Shown here: positions 1 through 7,192 of the stretch, piece after piece | Layout: each line of letters opens with the position of its first letter | Numbering within the stretch: the first letter of the stretch is position 1 | Origin: JASHSH01 sp036490215 | GTDB taxonomy: Bacteria; Pseudomonadota; Alphaproteobacteria; Rhodospirillales; Magnetospirillaceae | Assembly: GCA_036490215.1 (NCBI GenBank) | Contig: DASXEH010000008.1 | Span: forward strand, 1 to 45,107 | Direction of reading: 5' to 3' | Length of the DNA: 45,107 nucleotides | Notes under the pieces: generated by a model | Seen by the model: the letters and a program-made list of their open reading frames with translations, nothing else | Database searches by the model: none | What the model was told of the DNA's origin: nothing | Translations under genes and position numbers: made by a program

Positions 1-732
1 ATCGCGGTGACCGAGCAGCGCCACCTGATGCGCCAGCTGAAAGATGCGGCTGCTGACCGGCAGAAGCTCGGAGAGACAGAGGCGGCGCTGCAGCGGCTTG
101 TATTCGCGCAGCACATTGCCCATCGCCGCCGCAGGCATCACTGCGACATCCACCGCGTATTGCATCGTCAGCGCGCGAGAGAGATCCTGGTAGAGCGATT
201 CGATCGAGAGGCCCTGCGTCGTCCACAAATTCTGTGCTGCCTGTTCGAGGCTCGCGAAGTAGTTGTTGTTCTGCGCGATGAAGTCGGAGACTTCTTCGGA
301 AGGCATGCCTGAGGGCAACTCGATCTCGCCATCGGCGGTGACATCGGCCGCATCGGCGGGACGCGTCGGCGTCCGCGAGCCGCGTGTCGCACGATAGAGT
401 GTCAGGATGCCGCGACCGACAGCGGGCGCGATCGCTACCAGTTCCTTGAGATCGCCAGCCTTGATCCCCTGCGCATCGAACAGCGGGTCGGCGAAGGCTT
501 CCATCAGATCGTCGAGCAACGCGCCTTCGTCACCGGCATTGAACATCTCGATATCGATCGAAAATCGCTGCGCGAGCTTGAGCAGCACCGGCACGGTGAG
601 GGGCCGCTGGTTGTTCTCGATCAGGTTGAGATAGCTGGCGCTGATCGCAAGCTGCTCAGCCATTTGCGCCTGGGTCAGCTGCCGCTCCTGGCGCAGCCGC
701 CGCAGCTTCCCGCCCATCCGAACATCGGCCAT
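1..732 (-). CDS. XRE-family regulator, RamB/ScfR type (partial, C-terminus off window)
   Basis: This reading frame starts at ATG 732 on the minus strand and stays open to base 1, so only the first 244 codons are seen. Residues about 9-63 form an XRE helix-turn-helix, with the recognition segment SASYLNLIENNQRPL. The following region matches the middle of the long (about 470 residue) regulators of the RamB/ScfR/PrpC-associated type, which carry an IrrE-like domain and DUF2083. Family members control acetate, propionate and glyoxylate genes in response to acyl-CoA state. It is divergent from aceA, 157 bp away, which supports a role as the local regulator of isocitrate lyase. The ligand and the direction of control cannot be read from the sequence. 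Confidence 0.88.
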   Translation of the reverse strand, partial: MADVRMGGKLRRLRQERQLTQAQMAEQLAISASYLNLIENNQRPLTVPVLLKLAQRFSIDIEMFNAGDEGALLDDLMEAFADPLFDAQGIKAGDLKELVAIAPAVGRGILTLYRATRGSRTPTRPADAADVTADGEIELPSGMPSEEVSDFIAQNNNYFASLEQAAQNLWTTQGLSIESLYQDLSRALTMQYAVDVAVMPAAAMGNVLREYKPLQRRLCLSELLPVSSRIFQLAHQVALLGHRD

Positions 733-746
733 GATTCGATCCACAA

Positions 747-794
747 AAATTTACATAGTTACAATCTAACTGATTTGTGTTGTTTTGTAAATTT
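747..794. promoter_or_regulatory. Inverted repeat in the regulator/aceA divergent promoter
   Basis: The 157-bp spacer between the XRE regulator and aceA is far more AT-rich than its surroundings. It holds a perfect 9-bp inverted repeat, AAATTTACA at 747-755 and TGTAAATTT at 786-794. A related TTTTGAAATTC lies at 804-814. I infer this is the binding region of the divergent XRE regulator; RamB-type proteins are known to bind short TTTGC/TTTGT-like sites. Confidence 0.5.
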
Positions 795-889
795 CATATT
801 TAATTTTGAAATTCAAGTGGTTATGGAAATGCCACGGCCTTTACAGCATGTTCAATGTGCATCGCAACACGCGCTCATTGGAGGCCGTT

Positions 890-2188
890 ATGACCCATCT
901 CGACCCATCTCGCCGCTTCGACGGCATCCGCCGCGACTACACGCCCGCCGATGTGGAGAAGCTGCGCGGCTCGGTTCGCATCGAGCACACGCTCGCCAAG
1001 TTGGGCGCGGCGCGGCTGTGGATGCTGCTGCATGAACGCCCCTTCGTCCGCTCGCTCGGCGCGCTGACCGGCAATCAGGCGATGCAGATGGTCAAGGCCG
1101 GGCTGGAGGCGATCTATCTCTCCGGCTGGCAGGTGGCCGCCGACGCCAACAACGCCGGGGAGATGTATCCGGATCAGAGCCTCTATCCGGCGTCGAGCGT
1201 TCCCGAGGTGGTGCGCAAGATCAACAAGACGCTCGCCCGCGCCGACCAGATCGACACGATGGAAGGCAAGAGCGACACCTATTGGTTCGCGCCGATCGTC
1301 GCCGACGCCGAAGCCGGCTTCGGCGGACCGCTCAACGCTTTCGAGCTGATGAAATCGATGATCGAAGCAGGCGCCGCCGGTGTCCATTTCGAGGACCAGC
1401 TGGCGTCGGAAAAGAAATGCGGCCATCTCGGCGGCAAAGTGCTGCTGCCGACGCAGCAGTTCATCCGCACGCTCAACGCCGCGCGTCTCGCCGCCGACGT
1501 TATGGGCACCGAGACAATCCTCGTCGCCCGCACCGATGCGCACTCCGCGCAGATGATCACTGCCGATGTGGATACGCGTGACCACACCTTCCTCACCGGC
1601 GAGCGCACGCCCGAAGGCTTCTTCCGCCTGAAGCAAGGCAAGCACGAAGGCGTCGAGCACGCCATCGCGCGCGGCCTGGCCTTCGCGCCCTATGCCGATC
1701 TGGTGTGGTGGGAAACCTCCGAGCCCGATCTCGACGAGGCGCGCGAATTCGCCAAGCAAGTCCACGCGCAGTTCCCAGGCAAGCTGCTCGCCTACAACTG
1801 CTCGCCCTCGTTCAACTGGCGCGCCAAACTCGACGAGAAGACCATCGCCCGCTTCCAAGAGGAAATCGGCGCGATGGGCTACAAATTCCAGTTCGTCACC
1901 CTGGCCGGTTTCCACAGCCTCAACCACAGCGCCTTCAACCTGGCCAAGGGCTATAGCCAACGCGGCATGGCGGCCTATTCGGAGCTACAGCAGGCCGAGT
2001 TTGCCTCTGAGACGCAAGGCTACACCGCCACGCGCCACCAACGCGAAGTCGGCACCAGCTACTTCGACGCGGTGACGATGGCGATTACCGGCGGCAAATC
2101 GAGCACGACGGCGATGAACGGCTCGACCGAAACGGCGCAGTTCACCAGCAGCACGGCCGCCGGCGCGCAAGCGCAAGCGGCCGAGTGA
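890..2188 (+). CDS. aceA: Isocitrate lyase
   Basis: Isocitrate lyase (432 aa) cleaves isocitrate to glyoxylate and succinate, the first step of the glyoxylate shunt used for growth on acetate or fatty acids. The family signature KKCGH is at residues 175-179, with Cys177 as the catalytic residue, and the metal-binding stretch VADAEAGFGG is at about 138-147. The length matches the E. coli-type enzyme. I chose ATG 890 because GGAGG lies five bases upstream (880-884) and the protein then begins like other AceA proteins; an in-frame TTG at 806 adds an implausible leader. It is divergent from a RamB/ScfR-like regulator. Malate synthase is not in this window. Confidence 0.96.
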   Translation: MTHLDPSRRFDGIRRDYTPADVEKLRGSVRIEHTLAKLGAARLWMLLHERPFVRSLGALTGNQAMQMVKAGLEAIYLSGWQVAADANNAGEMYPDQSLYPASSVPEVVRKINKTLARADQIDTMEGKSDTYWFAPIVADAEAGFGGPLNAFELMKSMIEAGAAGVHFEDQLASEKKCGHLGGKVLLPTQQFIRTLNAARLAADVMGTETILVARTDAHSAQMITADVDTRDHTFLTGERTPEGFFRLKQGKHEGVEHAIARGLAFAPYADLVWWETSEPDLDEAREFAKQVHAQFPGKLLAYNCSPSFNWRAKLDEKTIARFQEEIGAMGYKFQFVTLAGFHSLNHSAFNLAKGYSQRGMAAYSELQQAEFASETQGYTATRHQREVGTSYFDAVTMAITGGKSSTTAMNGSTETAQFTSSTAAGAQAQAAE

Positions 2189-2207
2189 GAGCGGAAAGGA
2201 GCAGGAC

Positions 2208-2447
2208 ATGACCCATATGCGCAATCATCGCCAAGGCGATACGCAGCAGGCTTCGATCTCGACCCAGTTCTGGGTGGTGGGCGGCGAGTACAACGACACC
2301 GCCTTCGACCGGCTGACCGGGCCTGCCGAAGCTTTGGGGCCCTTCGCCGATTACGACACGGCTTATCGAGAATGGGAAAAGCGCTCGATGGAAATGAAGC
2401 GCCATGCCCATGTGCGCTACACGATTGTCGGCAATCAGGCGCGCTAA
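2208..2447 (+). CDS. DUF4170 family small protein
   Basis: A 79-residue protein beginning 19 bp after aceA, with a purine-rich ribosome site (AAAGGAG) just upstream. The core FWVVGGEYNDTAF followed by GPFADYDTAYREWEKRS and HVRYTIV matches DUF4170, a small cytosolic domain seen almost only in Alphaproteobacteria. There is no signal peptide or membrane segment. It is probably co-transcribed with aceA, and the strong terminator after it closes the unit. The function of DUF4170 is not known; the link to aceA here is by position only. Confidence 0.85.
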   Translation: MTHMRNHRQGDTQQASISTQFWVVGGEYNDTAFDRLTGPAEALGPFADYDTAYREWEKRSMEMKRHAHVRYTIVGNQAR

Positions 2448-2473
2448 AAACACCCAAGTTTAGGGAAGATACG

Positions 2474-2507
2474 CGGCCGGCCCGGAACCAACCGGGCCGG
2501 CCGTTTT
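2474..2507 (+). terminator. Rho-independent terminator after aceA-DUF4170
   Basis: A perfect 12-bp GC stem (2474-2485 with 2492-2503) with a six-base loop is followed at once by TTTT. It lies 26 bp after the DUF4170 stop codon and is the clearest intrinsic terminator in the window. Confidence 0.9.
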
Positions 2508-2562
2508 CATGACAAGAGAAGGCTCAGCACACGCTTGGCGATGACTGACCACCTTATTAATT

Positions 2563-2646
2563 CGTCATGCCCGGCCTTGAGCCGGGCATCCACGTCTTTG
2601 GCGCTACAAAAAGTCGTGGATGGCCGGGTCGAGCCCGGCCATGACG
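2563..2646. repeat. Palindromic intergenic repeat, family A (CGTCATGCCCGGC type)
   Basis: The two ends form a long imperfect palindrome: CGTCATGCCCGGCC...CATCCACG at 2563-2594 pairs with CGTGGATGGCCGGG...GGCCATGACG at 2615-2646. Each arm also contains its own short hairpin (GCCCGGC/GCCGGGC). Elements with this sequence are common between genes in Rhizobiales and related Alphaproteobacteria. It sits between the convergent DUF4170 and cupredoxin genes. Confidence 0.8.
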
Positions 2647-2688
2647 CGAAAGAGCTGTAACTACATTTTCGTCTCAACAATCGCTGAC

Positions 2689-3036
2689 TCATCCCTTCGG
2701 TGTCACCGTCACCATCCCCGTCATCTGCGGATGCAATGAGCAGAAGAAGTTGTAAGTGCCGGGTTCAGTAAACGTGAAGGTAAAGGTGTCGTCGGTGTCG
2801 AGCGCCGATGAGCGGAACTTGCCATTCTTGTCGACCACCGTATGCGCCTCAGGATCTTTGTTGATCCAAGTCACCGTGGTGCCCGCCGCCACGGTGACGT
2901 TCTGGGGACCGTATTTGAAGGTCTTGATGATCACCTGCGGCGGTGTGTCGTCAGCCTGCACATGCCACGCAAAAGCGAGCGACGCGCTGATGGTGAGCCC
3001 GAGCAACGCACCACGTATCGTCTTCTGGCGATTCAT
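2689..3036 (-). CDS. Exported cupredoxin (amicyanin/plastocyanin-like)
   Basis: A 115-residue protein with a Sec signal peptide (hydrophobic residues about 9-24, likely cleaved after the VQA at 26-28) and one cupredoxin domain. The type 1 copper ligands are visible as His65 (AHTVV) and Cys99, His102 and Met105 in FFCSLHPQM. It should be a periplasmic blue-copper electron carrier or copper binder. It follows the phosphoesterase gene by 12 bp on the same strand, so the two are very likely one operon. That operon is divergent from an ECF sigma factor gene, which may control it. The redox partner is unknown. Confidence 0.9.
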   Translation of the reverse strand: MNRQKTIRGALLGLTISASLAFAWHVQADDTPPQVIIKTFKYGPQNVTVAAGTTVTWINKDPEAHTVVDKNGKFRSSALDTDDTFTFTFTEPGTYNFFCSLHPQMTGMVTVTPKG

Positions 3037-3048
3037 TGACGTCGCGCC

Positions 3049-4005
3049 TCAGCCCAGCGCCGTGTCGGTGATCGCGAGAGGCGCTGACGCATTGACGATC
3101 TCAAGCCGGCGCACGCCGAGCACCGAACGCAATTGATCGGCCGGCACTTTCAGTGGGCCCGGCCCATCGCCCTGGCCCGGCGCCGGCTGCGGATAGGCGG
3201 TCGAGCGCGCCGAGTAATAGCGCACCGTGCCCTCCACTTTCTGCACCACCTGATGGATGTGGCCGTTGAGAACGGTGACCGAGCCGAAGCGCTTCACATA
3301 GTCCATCGCCTGTGGCCAATCCTCGGTGCTCCAACCCCATTGCGGATAGAGCGACCACAGCGGGATGTGGGTGAAGATCACCAGTGGCTGGCTGGCGGGG
3401 CGACCCTTGAGATCGGCCTCCAGCCATTCGAGCTGCTGCGTGCCGAGACGCGCCTGACTGCCCGGTTTGAAATCGATGACATTGATCAGCGCGATGAAAT
3501 GCACGCCGCCGTGATCGAAGCTGTAATAGCCCTTGCCGCCCGACGGTTTGCCATAGCGATCGAAGAATGCGGTCTGGCTCTGGTCGAGCACGTCATGCTC
3601 GCCCGGCACGTAATGCACATCGGTGATCTTGATGCCCTTGAGAATCTCGGCGGCCGCGTCGAACTCGGCTGGCTTCGAGAGATGAGTGATGTCGCCGGTG
3701 TGAAGCACCAGTGCCGCGTCAGGCGCGCCGGTATTGATGAGATCGATCGCCGCCTTGGCGGTGCCCGGTACGTCGGGATTCACGTCTTTGTTGAAACCGA
3801 TATGCGTGTCGCTGATCTGCACGAAGCGGAAGGCGCCGGCATCTTTGGCCATATCGGCGGCCTGGGCGGTGCCGGAGAGGATCGAAGCGACCGGCACACC
3901 GCCGGCCATCGTCCAGAGCAGGCCGGTGCCGCCCCAAGCGAGGCAGCTCAAGGCGCCGCGCCGCGTCATGCCGCCGGTTGCGGGTTTCTGTTTGGTATCG
4001 TCCAT
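3049..4005 (-). CDS. Tat-exported calcineurin-like metallophosphoesterase
   Basis: A 318-residue protein with a twin-arginine signal (Arg15-Arg16, hydrophobic stretch to about residue 48, AQAA cleavage region), so it folds before export. The metallophosphatase motifs are present in order: SDTHIG (Asp66, His68), HTGD (Asp105), GEHD (135-138), FTHIPL (His213) and NGHIHQ (His249, His251). The third motif is normally GNHD; here Glu replaces the metal-ligand Asn. It is upstream of the cupredoxin gene in a probable operon and divergent from the ECF sigma gene at 4216. The substrate cannot be told from sequence. The ATG at 4005 has GAGGA upstream. Confidence 0.88.
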   Translation of the reverse strand: MDDTKQKPATGGMTRRGALSCLAWGGTGLLWTMAGGVPVASILSGTAQAADMAKDAGAFRFVQISDTHIGFNKDVNPDVPGTAKAAIDLINTGAPDAALVLHTGDITHLSKPAEFDAAAEILKGIKITDVHYVPGEHDVLDQSQTAFFDRYGKPSGGKGYYSFDHGGVHFIALINVIDFKPGSQARLGTQQLEWLEADLKGRPASQPLVIFTHIPLWSLYPQWGWSTEDWPQAMDYVKRFGSVTVLNGHIHQVVQKVEGTVRYYSARSTAYPQPAPGQGDGPGPLKVPADQLRSVLGVRRLEIVNASAPLAITDTALG

Positions 4006-4215
4006 GGTCGTATCCTCGCTGAAGGTGGGATTGCGAGGAGAGATCAGCCCTGGAGACGGATTATTCGTCGATCGGCTGTCGAAATATTTTTCACCGCCGC
4101 GCGAATAAACGCCCCCGTTCCACGATCACATTTCAATCGGGCGAGATTTGACCGGACGGGAGCCGGTGAGCGGGTATGATGGAGCGGCGACAATGCAAGG
4201 GCCTCAAGAGTCGGC

Positions 4216-4746
4216 ATGGCACCCCAATCGGCACATGAAGCTTTCGAAGCGGCGGTGCTGCCCCATCTCGACGCAGCCTATAACCTGGCGCGTTGGCTGA
4301 TGCGAAGTGGTAACGATGCCGAAGACGTCGTGCAGGAAGCCATGGTCCGCGCGCTCACCTATTTCCCCAGCTTTCGCGGCACCAACCCGCGCGGCTGGTT
4401 GCTCCAGATCGTGCGCAACGCCGCCTTCGCTTCGATGAAGCTCAACCGTGGCACGATGTCGGTCTCTGTCGATTCGCCGCAGATCGACCCTGCCGCGCTG
4501 ACCGATCCCGGCGATGATCCGGAAGTCTCGCTGATGAAGCGTCAGGATCGCGGCCGCGTCACGCAGGCCATCGGCGCACTCGAAGTCGAGTTGCGCGAAA
4601 TCCTGGTGCTACGCGAATTGCAGGAGCTTTCTTACAAAGAGATCGCGCAGATCACTGGCACGCCAATCGGTACGGTGATGTCGCGGCTGTGGCGCGCGCG
4701 GCGCATCCTGGCTGCGACCTTGAAAGCGGCGGAGGCCGCGTCATGA
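4216..4746 (+). CDS. ECF sigma factor (pair 1)
   Basis: A 176-residue sigma-70 family protein of the extracytoplasmic-function group. Region 2 is at about 22-62 (LARWLMRSGNDAEDVVQEAM) and region 4 at about 119-165 (LRELQELSYKEIAQ, then GTPIGTVMSRLWRAR). No C-terminal extension is present. It overlaps the anti-sigma gene by four bases (ATGA), so the two are translationally coupled. It is divergent from the phosphoesterase-cupredoxin operon, a likely target. A sequence CGAATAAA at 4102-4109 resembles GGAATAAA upstream of sigma gene 2 and might be a shared -35 region, but this is weak. Confidence 0.93.
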   Translation: MAPQSAHEAFEAAVLPHLDAAYNLARWLMRSGNDAEDVVQEAMVRALTYFPSFRGTNPRGWLLQIVRNAAFASMKLNRGTMSVSVDSPQIDPAALTDPGDDPEVSLMKRQDRGRVTQAIGALEVELREILVLRELQELSYKEIAQITGTPIGTVMSRLWRARRILAATLKAAEAAS

Positions 4747-5510
4747 CCGAACCGAATTGCAAAATGGTGCTGCTGACCCAGGCCGATTTCGACGGCGAGT
4801 TGGATGCTGCGCATGCCGCCGAACTGACCGAGCATCGCACCACGTGTGCGGAATGCCAGGCGGCCTATGCCGAACTGGCGACGGTACGCGAGGCGATGAA
4901 GAGCGCCGATCTTTATCAAACGGCGCCGGCATCGTTGCGCGCGCGTCTGACCGCGCAGGTCCAGGCGCAGGTACCGTCGAATGTCGTGCCGCTAACGCCA
5001 AGCAAAGGGCGATGGTGGAACCTGCCGGCGATCAATTTCGCGGCGGGTGCGGCATTGGCGGCCTGTATCGCAGTCATCGTGATGTCGACTGGCGAAACGG
5101 CGATGGTCGATCAGGTGGTCGACGATCATGTCCGCGCGCTGCAGCCCGGCCATATGATCGATGTCGTCTCGACGGATCGGCACACGGTGAAGCCGTGGTT
5201 CGAAGGCCGGCTCGACTTCGCGCCGCCGGTGAAGGATTTCAAGGCGCAGCAATTCCCGCTGATCGGCGGGCGGCTCGATTTCATGGGCGGGCGGCCGATT
5301 GCGGCCTTGATCTATCAGCACGGCACGCATCCGATCGATCTTCTGGTTTGGCCGGCCGCGACGAACGACGCACCCAATCCGGTGACGAGCGATCACAACG
5401 GTTTCACCACCATCCATTGGACGCAGGGGGGCATGACGCTGTGGGCCGTGTCGGATGTCGAACGTGCGCAGCTTCAGGATTTCGTGCAAATCTGGCGCAC
5501 GACGCCGTAG
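4743..5510 (+). CDS. Zinc-binding anti-sigma factor (pair 1)
   Basis: A 255-residue membrane protein starting at ATG 4743, overlapping the sigma gene stop. The N-terminal cytoplasmic part holds the zinc anti-sigma motif His31-x3-Cys35-x2-Cys38. One transmembrane helix (AAGAALAACIAVIVM, about residues 98-112) is followed by a periplasmic domain of about 140 residues containing DDHVRALQPGHMIDV and VKPWFEGRLDFAPPV. The same periplasmic pattern occurs in the anti-sigma factor of pair 2. It should hold sigma factor 1 inactive at the membrane until a periplasmic or redox signal releases it. An in-frame earlier start (4689) would lie inside the sigma gene and is unlikely. Confidence 0.92.
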   Translation: MTEPNCKMVLLTQADFDGELDAAHAAELTEHRTTCAECQAAYAELATVREAMKSADLYQTAPASLRARLTAQVQAQVPSNVVPLTPSKGRWWNLPAINFAAGAALAACIAVIVMSTGETAMVDQVVDDHVRALQPGHMIDVVSTDRHTVKPWFEGRLDFAPPVKDFKAQQFPLIGGRLDFMGGRPIAALIYQHGTHPIDLLVWPAATNDAPNPVTSDHNGFTTIHWTQGGMTLWAVSDVERAQLQDFVQIWRTTP

Positions 5511-5528
5511 CGTCATCACGTGGCGCGG

Positions 5529-6323
5529 CTAGTCGTTCCGCGCCGCCATGCCCGCATTGACGGAATGCGCCAGCGTCTTCAGATCGGTGACGCTGATATC
5601 CGAGACGGCACACAGTGCCAGGTGCCGCTGCGGCCACATGAAGAGATTATAGCCGGCACGCGCCGCGGCGCTGGCGTGATCGAGTTCGTAATCCGACCAG
5701 ACGAACAAATTCACCACGTGATCGTCATGGCGATAGACGACCACTGCTACACGGCGCCCGTCGATCACATCGGTGCGCCCGCCTTCGAGATCGAAGCCTT
5801 GCGCGTGGAAATCGAAGACCGGCGGCGCCGTCTCGACCTGCGCCTTGAACCACGGCGCCACGGTCTTCTCGTCGGATGAACTGACATCGAGCAGATGGGC
5901 CGGCATCAACGAACGCAGATGCGCATTGGCCAATTCATCGACAACCCGATCGTCGTCATCCGAAGGCAACAGGACCACCAACGCGATGGCGACGGCTGCC
6001 GCCGCGGCCACACCCGAGATCGCGCCGGCGAACCACTGGCGACGCGTCGCCACGAACCGACCCAGGCGAGCGAACCAATTCGGTTCACGCATCGTCTCGG
6101 CATCGACGGCATCAAGCGCCGCTGCGATGCGCAGAGTCAGGTTCGACGGCGCGATATGGCGTCGGCGCGAAGCCCGCAATGCATCGCGGATCTCGGTCGC
6201 ATTCGCCAACGCCGCCTGACACTCGGCGCAGGCGCCGAGATGCGAATCGAATTGCAGCGCGGCGGCCGGATCGAGCTCGCCATCGAGATAGGCGTGGACC
6301 AGGAGCGTCTTATCGCACGCCAT
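5529..6323 (-). CDS. Zinc-binding anti-sigma factor (pair 2)
   Basis: A 264-residue paralogue of the anti-sigma factor at 4743. It has the zinc motif His28-x3-Cys32-x2-Cys35, one transmembrane helix at about 98-119 and a periplasmic domain with NAHLRSLMPAHLLDV and VAPWFKAQVETAPPV, clearly alignable with the other copy. Its start overlaps the end of sigma gene 2 by 14 bases. Its 3' end lies only 18 bp from the 3' end of the pair 1 anti-sigma gene, so the two pairs converge with almost no space for terminators. Confidence 0.92.
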   Translation of the reverse strand: MACDKTLLVHAYLDGELDPAAALQFDSHLGACAECQAALANATEIRDALRASRRRHIAPSNLTLRIAAALDAVDAETMREPNWFARLGRFVATRRQWFAGAISGVAAAAAVAIALVVLLPSDDDDRVVDELANAHLRSLMPAHLLDVSSSDEKTVAPWFKAQVETAPPVFDFHAQGFDLEGGRTDVIDGRRVAVVVYRHDDHVVNLFVWSDYELDHASAAARAGYNLFMWPQRHLALCAVSDISVTDLKTLAHSVNAGMAARND

Positions 6324-6876
6324 GGCTCGCCTTCTCTTCCGTCAGCGCCAGCCAGCGCGCGCGCATCAGAGCGCGTCCCCGCGCCAGACGCGACATGACC
6401 GTACCGATCGGCGCACCGATCACCGTGGCGATATCGCGATAGGACAAATCTTCGAACTCACGCAGCACCAAAACCTCGCGATACTCCACCGGCAGCCCGC
6501 CCAGCAACCCGGTCAACGCGGTGGCCGTGTCGGCGCGAATCAGCGCCATTTCCGGATCGTCGCCTTCGGCCACCAGCACGCCGGCGGTCACCACGTCCTC
6601 GTCGCTCTCGCTCAGATGCTCTTCGGCCAGAGGCACTTCCGATCCCTGGCGGTTGCGTGCCCAACGGGTGCGGTGGCAATTGCGCACGATCGCGAACAGC
6701 CATGGCCGCGCATCGCCACCGCGAAACCCCTCAAAGGCGCGGTAAGCCCTTAGAAACGCGTCCTGAACCACGTCGTCGGCTTCGGTATCATTGCGAGTGA
6801 GCCAACGAGCGAGGGAATAGGCCGCGTCTAAATGCGGGATCATCATCGCTTCGAAGCGCGTCCGCTTCTCATCCAT
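6310..6876 (-). CDS. ECF sigma factor (pair 2)
   Basis: A 188-residue ECF sigma factor, paralogous to the one at 4216. Both begin with a similar segment (PHLDAAYSLARWLTRND here, PHLDAAYNLARWLMRSG there). Region 2 reads TEADDVVQDAFLRAYRAFEGF and region 4 reads LREFEDLSYRDIATVIGAP, then GTVMSRLARGR. It is followed by its anti-sigma gene with a 14-base overlap. Whether the two sigma factors share promoters or act on separate regulons is open. A 7-bp inverted repeat lies just upstream of its start. Confidence 0.93.
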   Translation of the reverse strand: MDEKRTRFEAMMIPHLDAAYSLARWLTRNDTEADDVVQDAFLRAYRAFEGFRGGDARPWLFAIVRNCHRTRWARNRQGSEVPLAEEHLSESDEDVVTAGVLVAEGDDPEMALIRADTATALTGLLGGLPVEYREVLVLREFEDLSYRDIATVIGAPIGTVMSRLARGRALMRARWLALTEEKASHGVR

Positions 6877-7192
6877 AAGGGCCGACCGGTCGCCATTGCC
6901 GTTCTATAGGTTGAATATAGCGACCTATACCGGCAAGAAATTCAATTTATTCCAGGGGATGGGCAAATATCCTCAACCCCGGGCAATAGTTGCGTAAATC
7001 GGTTTGAGCCAAAACCAATACAGTTCGATGAAATAGTCATTGTACGTGCGCCGTCACACAGTGTATCCAAGCGCGGTCTCCGGTCGAAAACACAATTAAT
7101 CGGCCGCACGAGCGCAAAGAAGGCGGGCAAATTCCGGAGGGGGAATCCGCTGAGCGCCGATTGACCACCATGACATGTATGGGGCCAGTGTG
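6877..7192. other. Intergenic region between sigma gene 2 and receiver gene 1
   Basis: About 316 bp between two divergent genes. Apart from the inverted repeat at 6905-6929, I see no RNA gene, hairpin terminator or conserved coding frame. It should hold both promoters. Confidence 0.5.
6905..6929. promoter_or_regulatory. Inverted repeat upstream of sigma gene 2
   Basis: TATAGGT at 6905-6911 and ACCTATA at 6923-6929 form a perfect 7-bp inverted repeat with an 11-base spacer, 28 bases upstream of the start codon at 6876. This is a typical place for an operator or a 5' leader hairpin. A GGAATAAA (minus strand, 6953-6946) lies further upstream and might be part of the promoter. Confidence 0.4.

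Noticed and set aside
875..1960. 361-residue minus-strand open frame opposite aceA
   Set aside because: It is a shadow of the GC-rich aceA gene in another frame, with no recognisable motifs.
4216..6876. One of the two local ECF factors as the sigma-F acting on the bufferin promoters
   Set aside because: Both have zinc-type anti-sigma partners, whereas sigma-F works with a multi-helix DUF1109-type membrane protein, and GTAACC is not found upstream of either sigma gene.
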